A DNA stretch of 64,000 nt from Zeimonas sp964538505 (GTDB taxonomy: Bacteria > Pseudomonadota > Gammaproteobacteria > Burkholderiales > Burkholderiaceae_E), in NCBI GenBank assembly GCA_964538505.1, contig CAZIDY010000010.1:1-64000 (forward strand), in the 5' to 3' direction. Position numbers and translations under genes: made by a program. This document shows positions 44,495-52,912 of this stretch, in pieces. The notes under the pieces are model-generated. The model was given only the letters and a program-made list of their open reading frames with translations. It was not told where the DNA came from and did not search any database. Numbering within the stretch: position 1 is the stretch's first letter; each line of letters begins with the position of its first letter.

Positions 44495-44537
44495 GTCGTC
44501 CATGCGTGACTCCGCTGCGGCACGCCTGGGCTGCGTT

Positions 44538-45641
44538 TCACGCACGAAGCGCCGTGCGCCCGGACAAACTTCGATCCGCGGGCTCCGCCGCCGCGTCTGA
44601 ACACAAGGGCGTCACGGACAGACGCCGGTCCGCAAGCGTCAGGGCCATCGCATGCAGTTCGTCAGCGGTAAGAGGGCTTCGTCGAATGCGAGTTTCAGCG
44701 CCCGACGCGGCCGCTCTCCTGGCTCGCGACTTGCGCGCAGCTTCAGCCCTCGAACTTCGTCGTGCCACGCTCGTGCGGTCCGCGATGCCGCCGATCGCAA
44801 CGTTCCGGTCGACGATGCGTTCGACCGGGGCTCCTTCACACCGGGCCACAATTCCATCCATGACTGTTTCTTCACACCGAGCCATCTTGAGGGCATTGCT
44901 GCGATGACAACCGATGTAGCGGGCGAGTTCCGGAGCGCGGTAGCGCGTCCATCTCGTCGCCGACAGCAAAAAGAGCCGACGCTCGGCAGCATCGAACTCG
45001 TGCGGCGCGCTGCGTGCGCTCCGAAGCACGCGCGAGACCGCCGACGCGATTGCCTCGAGGGACGCCTCCTTCTCGCGTGCACGAAGCCAAGGCGTGCAAT
45101 CTGCCAGGGCCCCGGCAATGCGAACAGAGGCGTCCGACGTTACGTATTCGTGCAGCCATTCGATGCACGAAGGCAGACGACGACCCATCGCCCGTGCCCA
45201 TCGCGCGCGATCGACACCGGGGCGGGCGACGGCGCCGACCCAGTCGCGATGCGTGCTCCACTCCCATTCGAGCGGGTCGTTGCAGAGTGCGTCCCGCGTC
45301 GGGTTCAGGTGGATGTAGCGAAGTGTTCGTGCGATGTGCCTCTTGTCGTCCTGGACCTTCTCGGGTTGCGGGAGACGCTCCCAGTCGAACGCGAGATCCG
45401 GATGCATCGTTGCCTGCATCCGGAGACGGAATGCCGAAAGCACACGGGCGAAGGCTCGCAAGGCGATGTCGGGCTCGATGTGAGCGAGCAGATGTACGTG
45501 ATCGGGCATAAGCACGCACGCGACGACATCGAAGCTTCGCGTGATGCGACTCCACAGATCCGCGCAGGCGAAGCGTTCATGGAAGGGACGCGCACCGGAA
45601 GCCGTGCGCGCAACGAGATGCAACAACTGGAGGTCTGCCAT
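44538..45641 (-). CDS. REP-associated tyrosine transposase (RAYT, Y1 family)
   Basis: A 367-residue protein with an N-terminal Y1/HUH transposase domain. VVACVLMPDHVHLLAHI near residue 43 has the His-x-His metal motif, and LRYIHLNPTRDALCNDPLEWEWS near 110 the family tyrosine. Typical small RAYTs have 150-230 residues. Here a C-terminal part of about 170 residues follows, with a DnaA-C-like helix-turn-helix (RLFLLSATRW, APELARYIGCHRSNALKMAR, near 230-260) and an Arg/Ala-rich tail. ATG at 45641 is preferred over a GTG at 45656. It is flanked by inverted palindromes C and D. Confidence 0.88.
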   Translation of the reverse strand: MADLQLLHLVARTASGARPFHERFACADLWSRITRSFDVVACVLMPDHVHLLAHIEPDIALRAFARVLSAFRLRMQATMHPDLAFDWERLPQPEKVQDDKRHIARTLRYIHLNPTRDALCNDPLEWEWSTHRDWVGAVARPGVDRARWARAMGRRLPSCIEWLHEYVTSDASVRIAGALADCTPWLRAREKEASLEAIASAVSRVLRSARSAPHEFDAAERRLFLLSATRWTRYRAPELARYIGCHRSNALKMARCEETVMDGIVARCEGAPVERIVDRNVAIGGIADRTSVARRSSRAEAARKSRARRAAASGAETRIRRSPLTADELHAMALTLADRRLSVTPLCSDAAAEPADRSLSGRTALRA

Positions 45642-45730
45642 CTCTGAATCGTGCACATTGCTCGGTGCGCGCGCATCTGCACGGATGGATTAGGCCAGCT
45701 CAGTATTTCGATCGTCCGCATCATGGGCCC

Positions 45731-45774
45731 GAGCACCGAGCACCGAGCACCGAGCACCAGCACCAGCACCAGCC
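45731..45774. repeat. GAGCACC / AGCACC short tandem repeat
   Basis: Four copies of the 7-bp unit GAGCACC pass into three copies of the 6-bp unit AGCACC. It lies 90 bp upstream of the transposase start and 75 bp from copy D. Confidence 0.7.
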
Positions 45775-45848
45775 CGGACCTCAGGTCGCAAACTGAGTTC
45801 TTCTCGTTGACCGACGCGTTCGTAGGACGAACTACGTGACGTGCGCAC

Positions 45849-45928
45849 GATTCGAACTTCAAAAGGTAGCGTTCTCGCTCGTGGAATGGATTCCACGAGC
45901 GAGAACGCGCGCTTTTGTAGTCCGAACT
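45849..45928 (+). repeat. 80-nt REP-like palindrome, copy D
   Basis: The central 40 nt (45869-45908) are palindromic except for the two central bases: GCGTTCTCGCTCGTGGAAT against ATTCCACGAGCGAGAACGC. GTAG at 45866-45869 stands 17 nt from the left end. Outer arms CGAACTTCAAAA and TTTTGTAGTCCG pair. It lies 207 bp upstream of the transposase start and is inverted relative to copy C. Confidence 0.85.
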
Positions 45929-46217
45929 GTTCGTGGCGCATGTGCTTTGGCCGACGCATGTGTCTTGGCCTGCGCATGCCTCGGGTCAGCGGAGGCCCCC
46001 TCAACCCACGCATCCTGCTCACGCACGCCATGCAGCTCGACCGCCGCTCGGTTGACTGAAGCGAGTAACTCGACCCAACGCTCGTAGTTCGAACGGTCGT
46101 GGCACGCACGGTTGCTCCGGTGCCTGCAACTCGAATCGTTGACCAGCGCGCTTCGGCAGAGACCGACGGCGCAGACGCAGCGCGTCGTGATGCGGACGCA
46201 GCGCGCCCTGGTGCGGA

Positions 46218-46379
46218 CTACCCTACGGAACCCCCACCACTTGCCGCACGTCGTGCCCGCACCCACCGCTGGAACGATGCTTCACTTTCCGCCGAGCGGC
46301 GGCCTTCGAGCAAACCGACGACCTCGATGTCTTCATCGAGTTCATCCCAATGGACGCCGGCCGGCTCCCCCGCCTTCAA
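46218..46379 (-). pseudogene. DUF2442-like C-terminal fragment
   Basis: A 53-codon frame starting at a TTG that overlaps the recX stop. AGEPAGVHWDELDEDIEVVGLLEGR matches the C-terminal half of DUF2442 proteins (pattern G-x-x-x-x-W-x-x-L-D-E-D-I), small partners of DUF4160 in TA-like pairs. The N-terminal half is missing, so it is a remnant. Confidence 0.5.
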
Positions 46380-46837
46380 ACCGGCTCGTCGTCCGAGCCT
46401 CCTCTACCAACCACCCGCCGCACCACCTCCGCCGAGAACCCGCGAGCCAGCAGAAAGCGCGACTGTCGCGCCCGCTCGACCAGCGATTCCGGCGCCGACC
46501 CGAAACGGCGCACCCACAACGCCCGCGCGCGCTCGTACTCGCTCTTCTCGAGCGACGCTAGATGCCCCGCGACTGCCTCATCGGCCAGCCCATGCGCGCG
46601 CAGCTCATGCCGGATCACCGCCGCACCACGCGTGGACGCACGTCGATGCACCACCGATTGCGCGAAGCGCTCGTTCGAGAGCAGCCCCGTCTCGACAAGG
46701 CGATCGAGCAGCGCCTGCAACTGCTCTGCGCTCTCGGCGTGCGGCGCGAGCTTGCGCTCGAGCTCGACGCGGCTGTGCTCGCGGCGCGCGAGCGCGCGCA
46801 GGGCGCGCGCTTTCAGTGAAGCTTCGGGGCGCGGCAT
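46376..46837 (-). CDS. recX: RecX regulatory protein
   Basis: A 153-residue helical RecA modulator, made of three-helix repeats. ALRALARREHSRVELERKL near residue 12 is repeat 1, and LLDRLVETGLLSNERFAQSVVHRR near 42 repeat 2. Repeat 3 ends with FLLARGFSAEVVRRVV. It limits RecA filament extension. It lies 46 bp after recA on the same strand and is probably co-transcribed. Confidence 0.93.
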   Translation of the reverse strand: MPRPEASLKARALRALARREHSRVELERKLAPHAESAEQLQALLDRLVETGLLSNERFAQSVVHRRASTRGAAVIRHELRAHGLADEAVAGHLASLEKSEYERARALWVRRFGSAPESLVERARQSRFLLARGFSAEVVRRVVGRGGSDDEPV

Positions 46838-46883
46838 TGCACCGAGCGGCGGGAACGCGGCAAGCCGCCCGGTGCGGATCCCG

Positions 46884-47942
46884 TCAGGCGGCGGCCTCTT
46901 CCGCCGCGGCGCCGCGCGGCGAAACGCCGAAGTGCGCGCGCACCTTGTTCTCGATTTCGAGCGCGAGCTCGGGGTTCTCGCGCAGGTACTCGCGCGCGTT
47001 GTCCTTGCCCTGGCCGATGCGGTTGCCGCTGTAGCTGTACCAGGCGCCGCTCTTGTCGACGATGCCGGATGAGGCGCCGAGATCGAGGATCTCGCCTTCG
47101 CGCGATGTGCCTTCGCCGTACAGGATGTCGAACTCGGCCGTCTTGAACGGCGGCGCGACCTTGTTCTTGACGACCTTGACGCGCGTTTCGTTGCCGATGA
47201 TCTCGTCGGCTTTCTTGATCGAGCCGGTGCGCCGGATGTCGAGGCGCACCGACGCGTAGAACTTCAGCGCGTTGCCGCCGGTGGTGGTTTCGGGGTTGCC
47301 GAACATCACGCCGATCTTCATGCGGATCTGGTTGATGAAGATGACGGTGGTGTTCGTGCGGTTGATCGTTCCGGTGAGCTTGCGCAGTGCCTGCGACATC
47401 AGGCGGGCCTGCAGGCCGGGGAGCGAATCGCCCATCTCGCCTTCGATTTCCGCTTTCGGCGTGAGCGCCGCGACGGAGTCGATGACGATGAGATCGACCG
47501 ACCCGGAACGAACCAGCGCATCGGTGATCTCGAGCGCCTGCTCGCCGGTGTCGGGCTGCGAGATGAGCAGCTCTTCGAGGTCGACGCCGAGTCGGGACGC
47601 GTATTGCACGTCGAGCGCGTGCTCGGCATCGATGAACGCACAGGTGCCGCCGATCTTCTGCATCTCGGCGATGACCTGCAGCGTGAGCGTGGTTTTCCCC
47701 GAGGACTCGGGGCCGTAGATCTCGATGACGCGACCGCGCGGCAGACCGCCCACGCCCAGCGCGAGATCGAGCCCGAGCGAGCCGGTGGAGACGACCTGGA
47801 TATCGCGCGAGACATCGGCGTCGGAGAACTTCATTACCGAGCCCTTGCCGAACTGCTTCTCGATCTGGGCCAGCGCCGCGGACAAGGCCTTCGCGCGCTC
47901 GGTACGGGATTTTGCATCGTCCATGTTGATCACTTTTTCCAT
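46884..47942 (-). CDS. recA: Recombinase RecA
   Basis: The 352-residue DNA strand-exchange ATPase and LexA co-protease. GPESSGKTTLTLQVIAEMQK near residue 68 is the Walker A motif, LIVIDSVAALTPKAEIEGEMGD near 143 Walker B and following loop L1, and NPETTTGGNALKFYASVRLD near 205 covers loop L2. Upstream lies an SOS-box-like sequence at 47997-48012. Order recA-recX is standard. Confidence 0.98.
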   Translation of the reverse strand: MEKVINMDDAKSRTERAKALSAALAQIEKQFGKGSVMKFSDADVSRDIQVVSTGSLGLDLALGVGGLPRGRVIEIYGPESSGKTTLTLQVIAEMQKIGGTCAFIDAEHALDVQYASRLGVDLEELLISQPDTGEQALEITDALVRSGSVDLIVIDSVAALTPKAEIEGEMGDSLPGLQARLMSQALRKLTGTINRTNTTVIFINQIRMKIGVMFGNPETTTGGNALKFYASVRLDIRRTGSIKKADEIIGNETRVKVVKNKVAPPFKTAEFDILYGEGTSREGEILDLGASSGIVDKSGAWYSYSGNRIGQGKDNAREYLRENPELALEIENKVRAHFGVSPRGAAAEEAAA

Positions 47943-47996
47943 CTGCAGGCCTCGTCCGGGAACGGGATGAACGGTCCGGAGTATGGCATGAAACTA

Positions 47997-48012
47997 CTGT
48001 ATAAACAATCAG
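47997..48012 (-). promoter_or_regulatory. LexA (SOS) box of recA
   Basis: On the minus strand CTGATTGTTTATACAG matches the CTGT-N8-ACAG consensus with one change in the left half. It lies 55 bp upstream of the recA ATG, a usual position for SOS control. Confidence 0.65.
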
Positions 48013-48029
48013 CTGATCGGTGTAGACCG

Positions 48030-48575
48030 CTAGGCCCCGAGTCGTTCGAGTGCGCAACGCAACGCGTGCAGTGCCGACGCATCGCGCACGGCGGCGCGAT
48101 CGCCACCGAAGTGCACCGTGCCGGTCTGCGGCGCCTCACCGATCGACGCCCAGCCGAAGCAGACTGTCCCAACCGGCTTGTCCGGCGTCGCGCCGCCCGG
48201 CCCGGCGATGCCGGTAACCGACAGCGCGAACTGCGCGCGACTGTGCTTCAGCGCCCCTTCGGCCATGCGCGCGGCCACCGCCTCGCTCACCGCGCCGCAG
48301 GAAGCGAGCACCTCGGGAGGAACCTCGAGCAGGTCGGTCTTCGACGCGTCGGTGTAGGTGACGAAGCCGCGCTCGAACCATGCGCTCGAGCCGCCGATCT
48401 CGGTGAGTGCGCGCGCGATCGAACCGCCGGTGCACGACTCGGCGGTGGCGATCATCCAGCCGCGCTCCTCGAGCGCGCGTCCGAGCGCAATCGCCGCATC
48501 GACTACTTCGGTCCAGCGGCGCAAAGTGTCCGGAACTTCGTTGGGGGAGTCCACGTCACCGATACCAGAAGGCAA
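48030..48575 (-). CDS. pncC: Nicotinamide-nucleotide amidase (CinA C-terminal family)
   Basis: A 181-residue stand-alone CinA C-domain enzyme that deamidates NMN to NaMN for NAD recycling. ATAESCTGGSIARALTEIGG near residue 43 has the active-site Ser motif. GFVTYTDASK near 70 and SVTGIAGPGGATPDKPVGTV near 117 complete the signature. Its start lies inside the 3' end of pgpA (20-bp overlap). Confidence 0.93.
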   Translation of the reverse strand: MPSGIGDVDSPNEVPDTLRRWTEVVDAAIALGRALEERGWMIATAESCTGGSIARALTEIGGSSAWFERGFVTYTDASKTDLLEVPPEVLASCGAVSEAVAARMAEGALKHSRAQFALSVTGIAGPGGATPDKPVGTVCFGWASIGEAPQTGTVHFGGDRAAVRDASALHALRCALERLGA

Positions 48576-49038
48576 ACAGCAGCAGCGTGTAGAACGCCGC
48601 CAGCAGGTCGTCGAACATGATACCGAGGCCGCCCTTCAGCCTCCGCTCGAAATGCCGGATGGGTGGTGGCTTGACGATGTCGAAGAACCGGAACACGAAA
48701 AAAGCGCCGAGCCGGTCGACGAATCCCGCGGGAACGAAGAGCAGCACGAGCCAGAAAGCGATGATCTCGTCCCAGACGATCGCGCCGTGATCGGGAACGC
48801 CAAGGTCGCGCGACGTGCGCGTGCACGCCCACACACCGAGCGCAAAGCCGCCGACGACGAGCAGCCCCCAGCCAACCGGCGAGATCCATCGCTCGAGCAC
48901 GGCGAACGCGAGCCAGGCCCACAGCGTACCGACGGTGCCTGGCGCGACCGGCGACAGGCCGCTGCCGAAGCCCAGCGCGATCCAGCGCGACAGACGCACG
49001 CGCATGAAACGCGAATCGGCGCGCACCGGAATCCGCAC
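48556..49038 (-). CDS. pgpA: Phosphatidylglycerophosphatase A
   Basis: A 160-residue inner membrane phosphatase making phosphatidylglycerol. ALGFGSGLSPVAPGTVGTL near residue 20 is diagnostic. About three hydrophobic helices follow, with WDEIIAFW near 90 and FFDIVKPPPIRHFE near 118 as conserved acidic and Pro motifs. I choose a GTG at 49038, ten bases after thiL, since RADSRFM fits the family N-terminus; ATG 49005 is the alternative. It is followed by overlapping pncC, as in many betaproteobacteria. Confidence 0.92.
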   Translation of the reverse strand: MRIPVRADSRFMRVRLSRWIALGFGSGLSPVAPGTVGTLWAWLAFAVLERWISPVGWGLLVVGGFALGVWACTRTSRDLGVPDHGAIVWDEIIAFWLVLLFVPAGFVDRLGAFFVFRFFDIVKPPPIRHFERRLKGGLGIMFDDLLAAFYTLLLFAFWYR

Positions 49039-49048
49039 CGGCGTGCGT

Positions 49049-50002
49049 TCACGCGAAGTGGTCGAATCCACGGGCCTCGATGGGCAGCGCGCGACCGCGC
49101 GCGTCGCGCACGCGGATCGTCGAGCCGCAGACGATGCGACCGATGCGCGCGAGCGGCACGCCGAGGCGTGATCCGATCGCGGCGATCGCGGTCCGGTTCT
49201 CGGGTGCTGCACTGAAGAGCAGCTCGTAGTCGTCGCCACCCGAAAGCGCAAGCTGCATGCGCTCGTCGTCGGACAACGCAGGCAGGCACCGGTCGACAGG
49301 CACCGCCGGCCAGTCGACCTCGGCGCCTACACGCGAGCGCTCGACGACATGACCAAGATCGCCGAGCAGGCCGTCGGAAAGATCGATCGCCGCGCGGGCG
49401 ACGTGGCGCAATGCCAGGCCGAGCGCGATGCGCGGTTCGGGCCGGTCGAGGCGGATCGACGCGTCGTCGCCCGGCGCGAGCGCGCGGCCGGCGCGTCGCT
49501 CGCGCACGGCGAAGGCCGCGGCGCCGAGTGCGCCCGACACCCAGAGATCGTCGTCGGGCTGCGCGGCATCGCGGCGCAGCGCAGCGCCTTCGGGCACCTC
49601 GCCGAACACCGTGATGCAGACGGTGCGGGGGCCTCGCGTCGTGTCGCCGCCGATCAGCTCGCAGGCATGGCGATCGGCGAGCGCGAACATGCCTTCGGTG
49701 AACGCGCCGAGCCAGCGCTCGTCGACTTCGGGAAGGCCGATCGCCAGCGTAAACGCGCGCGGGCGCGCGCCCATCGCAGCGAGATCGGAAAGGTTCACCG
49801 CCAGCGACTTGTGGCCGAGCGACGCGGGATCGGCATCGGCGAAAAAATGACGACCTTCGAGCAGCAGGTCGGTGGAAAGGGCGAGCACGGAGTGCGGGTC
49901 GAGCGGTGCGAGCAATGCGCAGTCGTCGCCCACGCCGAGTCGGGCATCGCGCGCCGGTCCGCGATCGAAGAACCGGTGGATCAGCTCGAACTCGCCTGCC
50001 AT
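49049..50002 (-). CDS. thiL: Thiamine-monophosphate kinase
   Basis: Phosphorylates thiamine phosphate to the active cofactor ThDP. The 317 residues carry GVGDDCALL near 23, STDLLLEGRHFF near 43, HKSLAVNLSDLAAMGARP near 62, GGDTTRGP near 115 and AIDLSDGLLGDLGH near 205. It follows nusB by four bases. It is the only core thiamine gene next to a core operon; thiE-like copies lie 23 kb away. Confidence 0.95.
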   Translation of the reverse strand: MAGEFELIHRFFDRGPARDARLGVGDDCALLAPLDPHSVLALSTDLLLEGRHFFADADPASLGHKSLAVNLSDLAAMGARPRAFTLAIGLPEVDERWLGAFTEGMFALADRHACELIGGDTTRGPRTVCITVFGEVPEGAALRRDAAQPDDDLWVSGALGAAAFAVRERRAGRALAPGDDASIRLDRPEPRIALGLALRHVARAAIDLSDGLLGDLGHVVERSRVGAEVDWPAVPVDRCLPALSDDERMQLALSGGDDYELLFSAAPENRTAIAAIGSRLGVPLARIGRIVCGSTIRVRDARGRALPIEARGFDHFA

Positions 50003-50006
50003 GCCG

Positions 50007-50518
50007 TCAGTTCCGTTGCGGGAACTCGAGGGGCCGCAGGCGCGCGGCCACGCGATCGAGCACGCCGTTGACGTACTTGAAGCCGTCGGGCCCGCCGTAG
50101 CTCTTCGCGATCTCGACGGCTTCGTTGAGCACGACGCGATAGGGAATCTCGGGCATCCGCAGCAATTCGAGCGTGGCAAGCATCAGCACCGCGTGCTCGA
50201 CAGGGCTGAGCTCGGCGACCCTTCGATCGAGATGCGGTTCGATCTGTGCATCGAGTTCGTCGGCGGCGCGGATCGTGCCGTGCAGCAATGCGTCGAGATG
50301 CTCGTGGTCGGCCTTCTCGAAACCGGGCGTTTCCTCGAGATGCGCGTGGATGACGCCGGCGTCCTCGCGCGCGAGCAGCCACTGGTACAGGCCCTGCAGC
50401 GCGAGCTCGCGCGCGCGGCGCCGTGCGCTCTTCGGCGGCGTTCCGCCGGAGGGCTTGCGCGTAGACCGGGCGCCCGGATCGGGCACCGGCTCGCGCCGCG
50501 GCAGCTTCGCAGCTTCGG

Positions 50519-50522
<4 letters not shown>
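50007..50522 (-). CDS. nusB: Transcription antitermination factor NusB
   Basis: A 171-residue all-helical protein that binds boxA RNA with NusE/S10 in rRNA antitermination. SARRRARELALQGLYQWLLA near residue 32 is the N-terminal signature. SPVEHAVLMLATLELL near 112, YRVVLNEAVEIAKSYG near 135 and FKYVNGVLDRVA near 153 follow. A basic Pro-rich N-terminus of about 30 residues is extra. Its start overlaps ribH by four bases. Confidence 0.95.
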
Positions 50523-51168
<646 letters not shown>

Positions 51169-51172
<4 letters not shown>

Positions 51173-52290
51173 TGCCCCTCCTCCATCGACTCGAATCCGA
51201 CGACCTCGAGCTCGTAGCCCGTCATGCTCGGCATCTTGCGCGGCTGCGACAGCAGACGCATGCGACTGACACCGAGGTCCTTGAGGATCTGCGCACCGAT
51301 TCCGTAGGTGCGCAGATCGAGCTTGCCCTTGCGCCGTCGCGCCTTCGCCTGCGCGGAACCGGCGTCGAGCGCATGCAGCTCGTCGAACAGCGCCGCGCCC
51401 GGCTGCGCGCAGTTGAGCAGAACGGCAACGCCGGCGCGCTGCTCGACGATGCGCGACATCGCACGATCGAGCGGCCACGAATGCGACGTGGAGCTGTTGT
51501 CGAGCAGGTCGATCAGCGACAGCGGCTCGTGCACGCGCACCAGCGTATCGCGCTCGGGTTCGATCTCGCCGTGCACGAGCGCGATGTGCGGCGAACCGGA
51601 AACCTGGTCGCGATACGCGACGAGCCGAAGCGGCCCCCAGCGCGACTCGATCGCCCGCTCGGCGACCCGCTCGATCAGGCTCTCGTGCGCGCTGCGGTAC
51701 TGGATCAGGTCGGCGATGGCGCCGATCTTCAAGCCATGCGCGGCGGCGAACTCGATGAGATCGGGCAGTCGCGCCATCGATCCGTCATCGCGCAGGATCT
51801 CGCAGATGACGGCAGTCGGCGTGCGCCCCGCCAGGCGCGCGAGATCGCAGCCGGCCTCGGTGTGACCGGCGCGCATCAGCACACCGCCGGGCTGCGCCAT
51901 CAGCGGGAAAATGTGACCGGGCTGGACGACGTCCTCGGGCTTCGCGTCGCGCGCAACCGCCGCCTGCACGGTGCGCGCGCGATCGGCCGCCGAGATGCCG
52001 GTGGAGACGCCTTCGGCTGCCTCGATCGACACCGTGAAATTCGTACCGTGGCGCGCGGCGTTGTTCTCGACCATGCGCGGCAGGCGCAGCTGCCGGCAGT
52101 GTTCTTCGGTGAGCGTGAGGCAGATCAGGCCGCGGCCGAAACGCGCCATGAAGTTGATCGCCTCGGGCGTGACGAAGTCGGCGGCGAGGACGAGGTCGCC
52201 TTCGTTCTCGCGGTCTTCCTCGTCGACGAGGATCACCATGCGGCCGGCGGCGATCTCGGCAATGATCTCGGGCGTGCTGGAGAGGGTCAT
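51169..52290 (-). CDS. ribBA: RibBA: 3,4-dihydroxy-2-butanone 4-phosphate synthase fused to degenerate GTP cyclohydrolase II
   Basis: A 373-residue fusion. The N-terminal DHBP synthase half is complete: DEEDRENEGDLVLAADFVTP near 24, CLTLTEEHCRQL near 57, HTEAGCDLARLAG near 143. The C-terminal half keeps the GTP cyclohydrolase II fold outline (VHGEIEPERDTLVRVHEP near 245, LRTYGIGAQILKDLGV near 325). It lacks the zinc-binding Cys triad (expected C-x10-C-x-C region reads LSLIDLLDNSSTSHSW). The cyclohydrolase is therefore probably inactive and another RibA is needed elsewhere. It overlaps ribE and ribH by four bases each. Confidence 0.93.
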
Positions 52291-52904
52291 TGGCTCATTC
52301 TACCGGCGGCCAGCATGCGCTCCACGTAGCGCGCGATCAGGTCGACCTCGAGGTTCACGCGCCGTCCGGCGTGCAGCGCTCGCAGCGTGGTGACGCGAAT
52401 CGTGTGCGGAACGAGATTGATCTCGAACTCGACGCCCACGTCGGTGTCGGCAACCCGATTCACCGTCAGGCTCACGCCGTCGACCGTGATCGAGCCCTTG
52501 TACGCGAGGTACCGGCCGAGCGATTCGTCGGCACGCACGACGAGTCGCCACGACTCGCCGATCGGCTCGAAGGAAACGACTTCGCCGATGCCGTCGACGT
52601 GGCCCGAGACGAGGTGGCCGCCGAGACGGTCGGCGAGCGTGAGCGCCTTCTCGAGATTCACCTCGCCGGACACGTCGAGCCCGACCGTCTTCGACAGGCT
52701 CTCGCCCGAGACGTCGACGAAGAAGCGCCGGCCGTCGATGCGAACGACCGTCATGCACGCACCCTGCACGGCGATCGAGTCGCCGGGCGCGACATCGTGC
52801 AGGTCGAGCTCGCCGGCATCGACCGCGATGCGCACGCCCGCCTGCTCGCCGAGCGATTCGACTTCCTCTATGCGGCCGACAGCCGCGACGATTCCGGTGA
52901 ACAT
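52287..52904 (-). CDS. ribE: Riboflavin synthase, alpha chain
   Basis: A 205-residue enzyme that dismutates two lumazines into riboflavin. It has the expected internal duplication. MFTGIVAAVGRIEEVE opens barrel 1, and GDSIAVQGACMTV near 41 and NLEKALTLADRLGGHLVSGHVDG near 83 follow. Barrel 2 contains GSITVDGVSLTVNRV near 138. It lies 8 bp after ribD and overlaps ribBA. Confidence 0.96.
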   Translation of the reverse strand: MFTGIVAAVGRIEEVESLGEQAGVRIAVDAGELDLHDVAPGDSIAVQGACMTVVRIDGRRFFVDVSGESLSKTVGLDVSGEVNLEKALTLADRLGGHLVSGHVDGIGEVVSFEPIGESWRLVVRADESLGRYLAYKGSITVDGVSLTVNRVADTDVGVEFEINLVPHTIRVTTLRALHAGRRVNLEVDLIARYVERMLAAGRMSQ

Positions 52905-52912
52905 TTGCGTTT

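Larger units (their letters stand above)
44108..44537. other. Intergenic region with tandem repeat and REP-like copy C
   Basis: About 430 bp without a gene between DUF2889 and the transposase. It holds an 18-bp tandem array (44229-44366) and REP-like copy C (44415-44494), both listed separately. The 120 bp directly upstream of DUF2889 should contain its promoter; no clear boxes were seen. Confidence 0.5.
45657..46217. other. Intergenic region upstream of the transposase
   Basis: About 560 bp with no intact gene. It contains a short tandem array (45731-45774) and REP-like copy D (45849-45928), listed separately. The 290 bp after copy D show protein-like phrases on the minus strand (NYERWVELLASVNRAAVELH at about 46030-46090), possibly a gene fragment that I could not identify. 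Confidence 0.4.
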
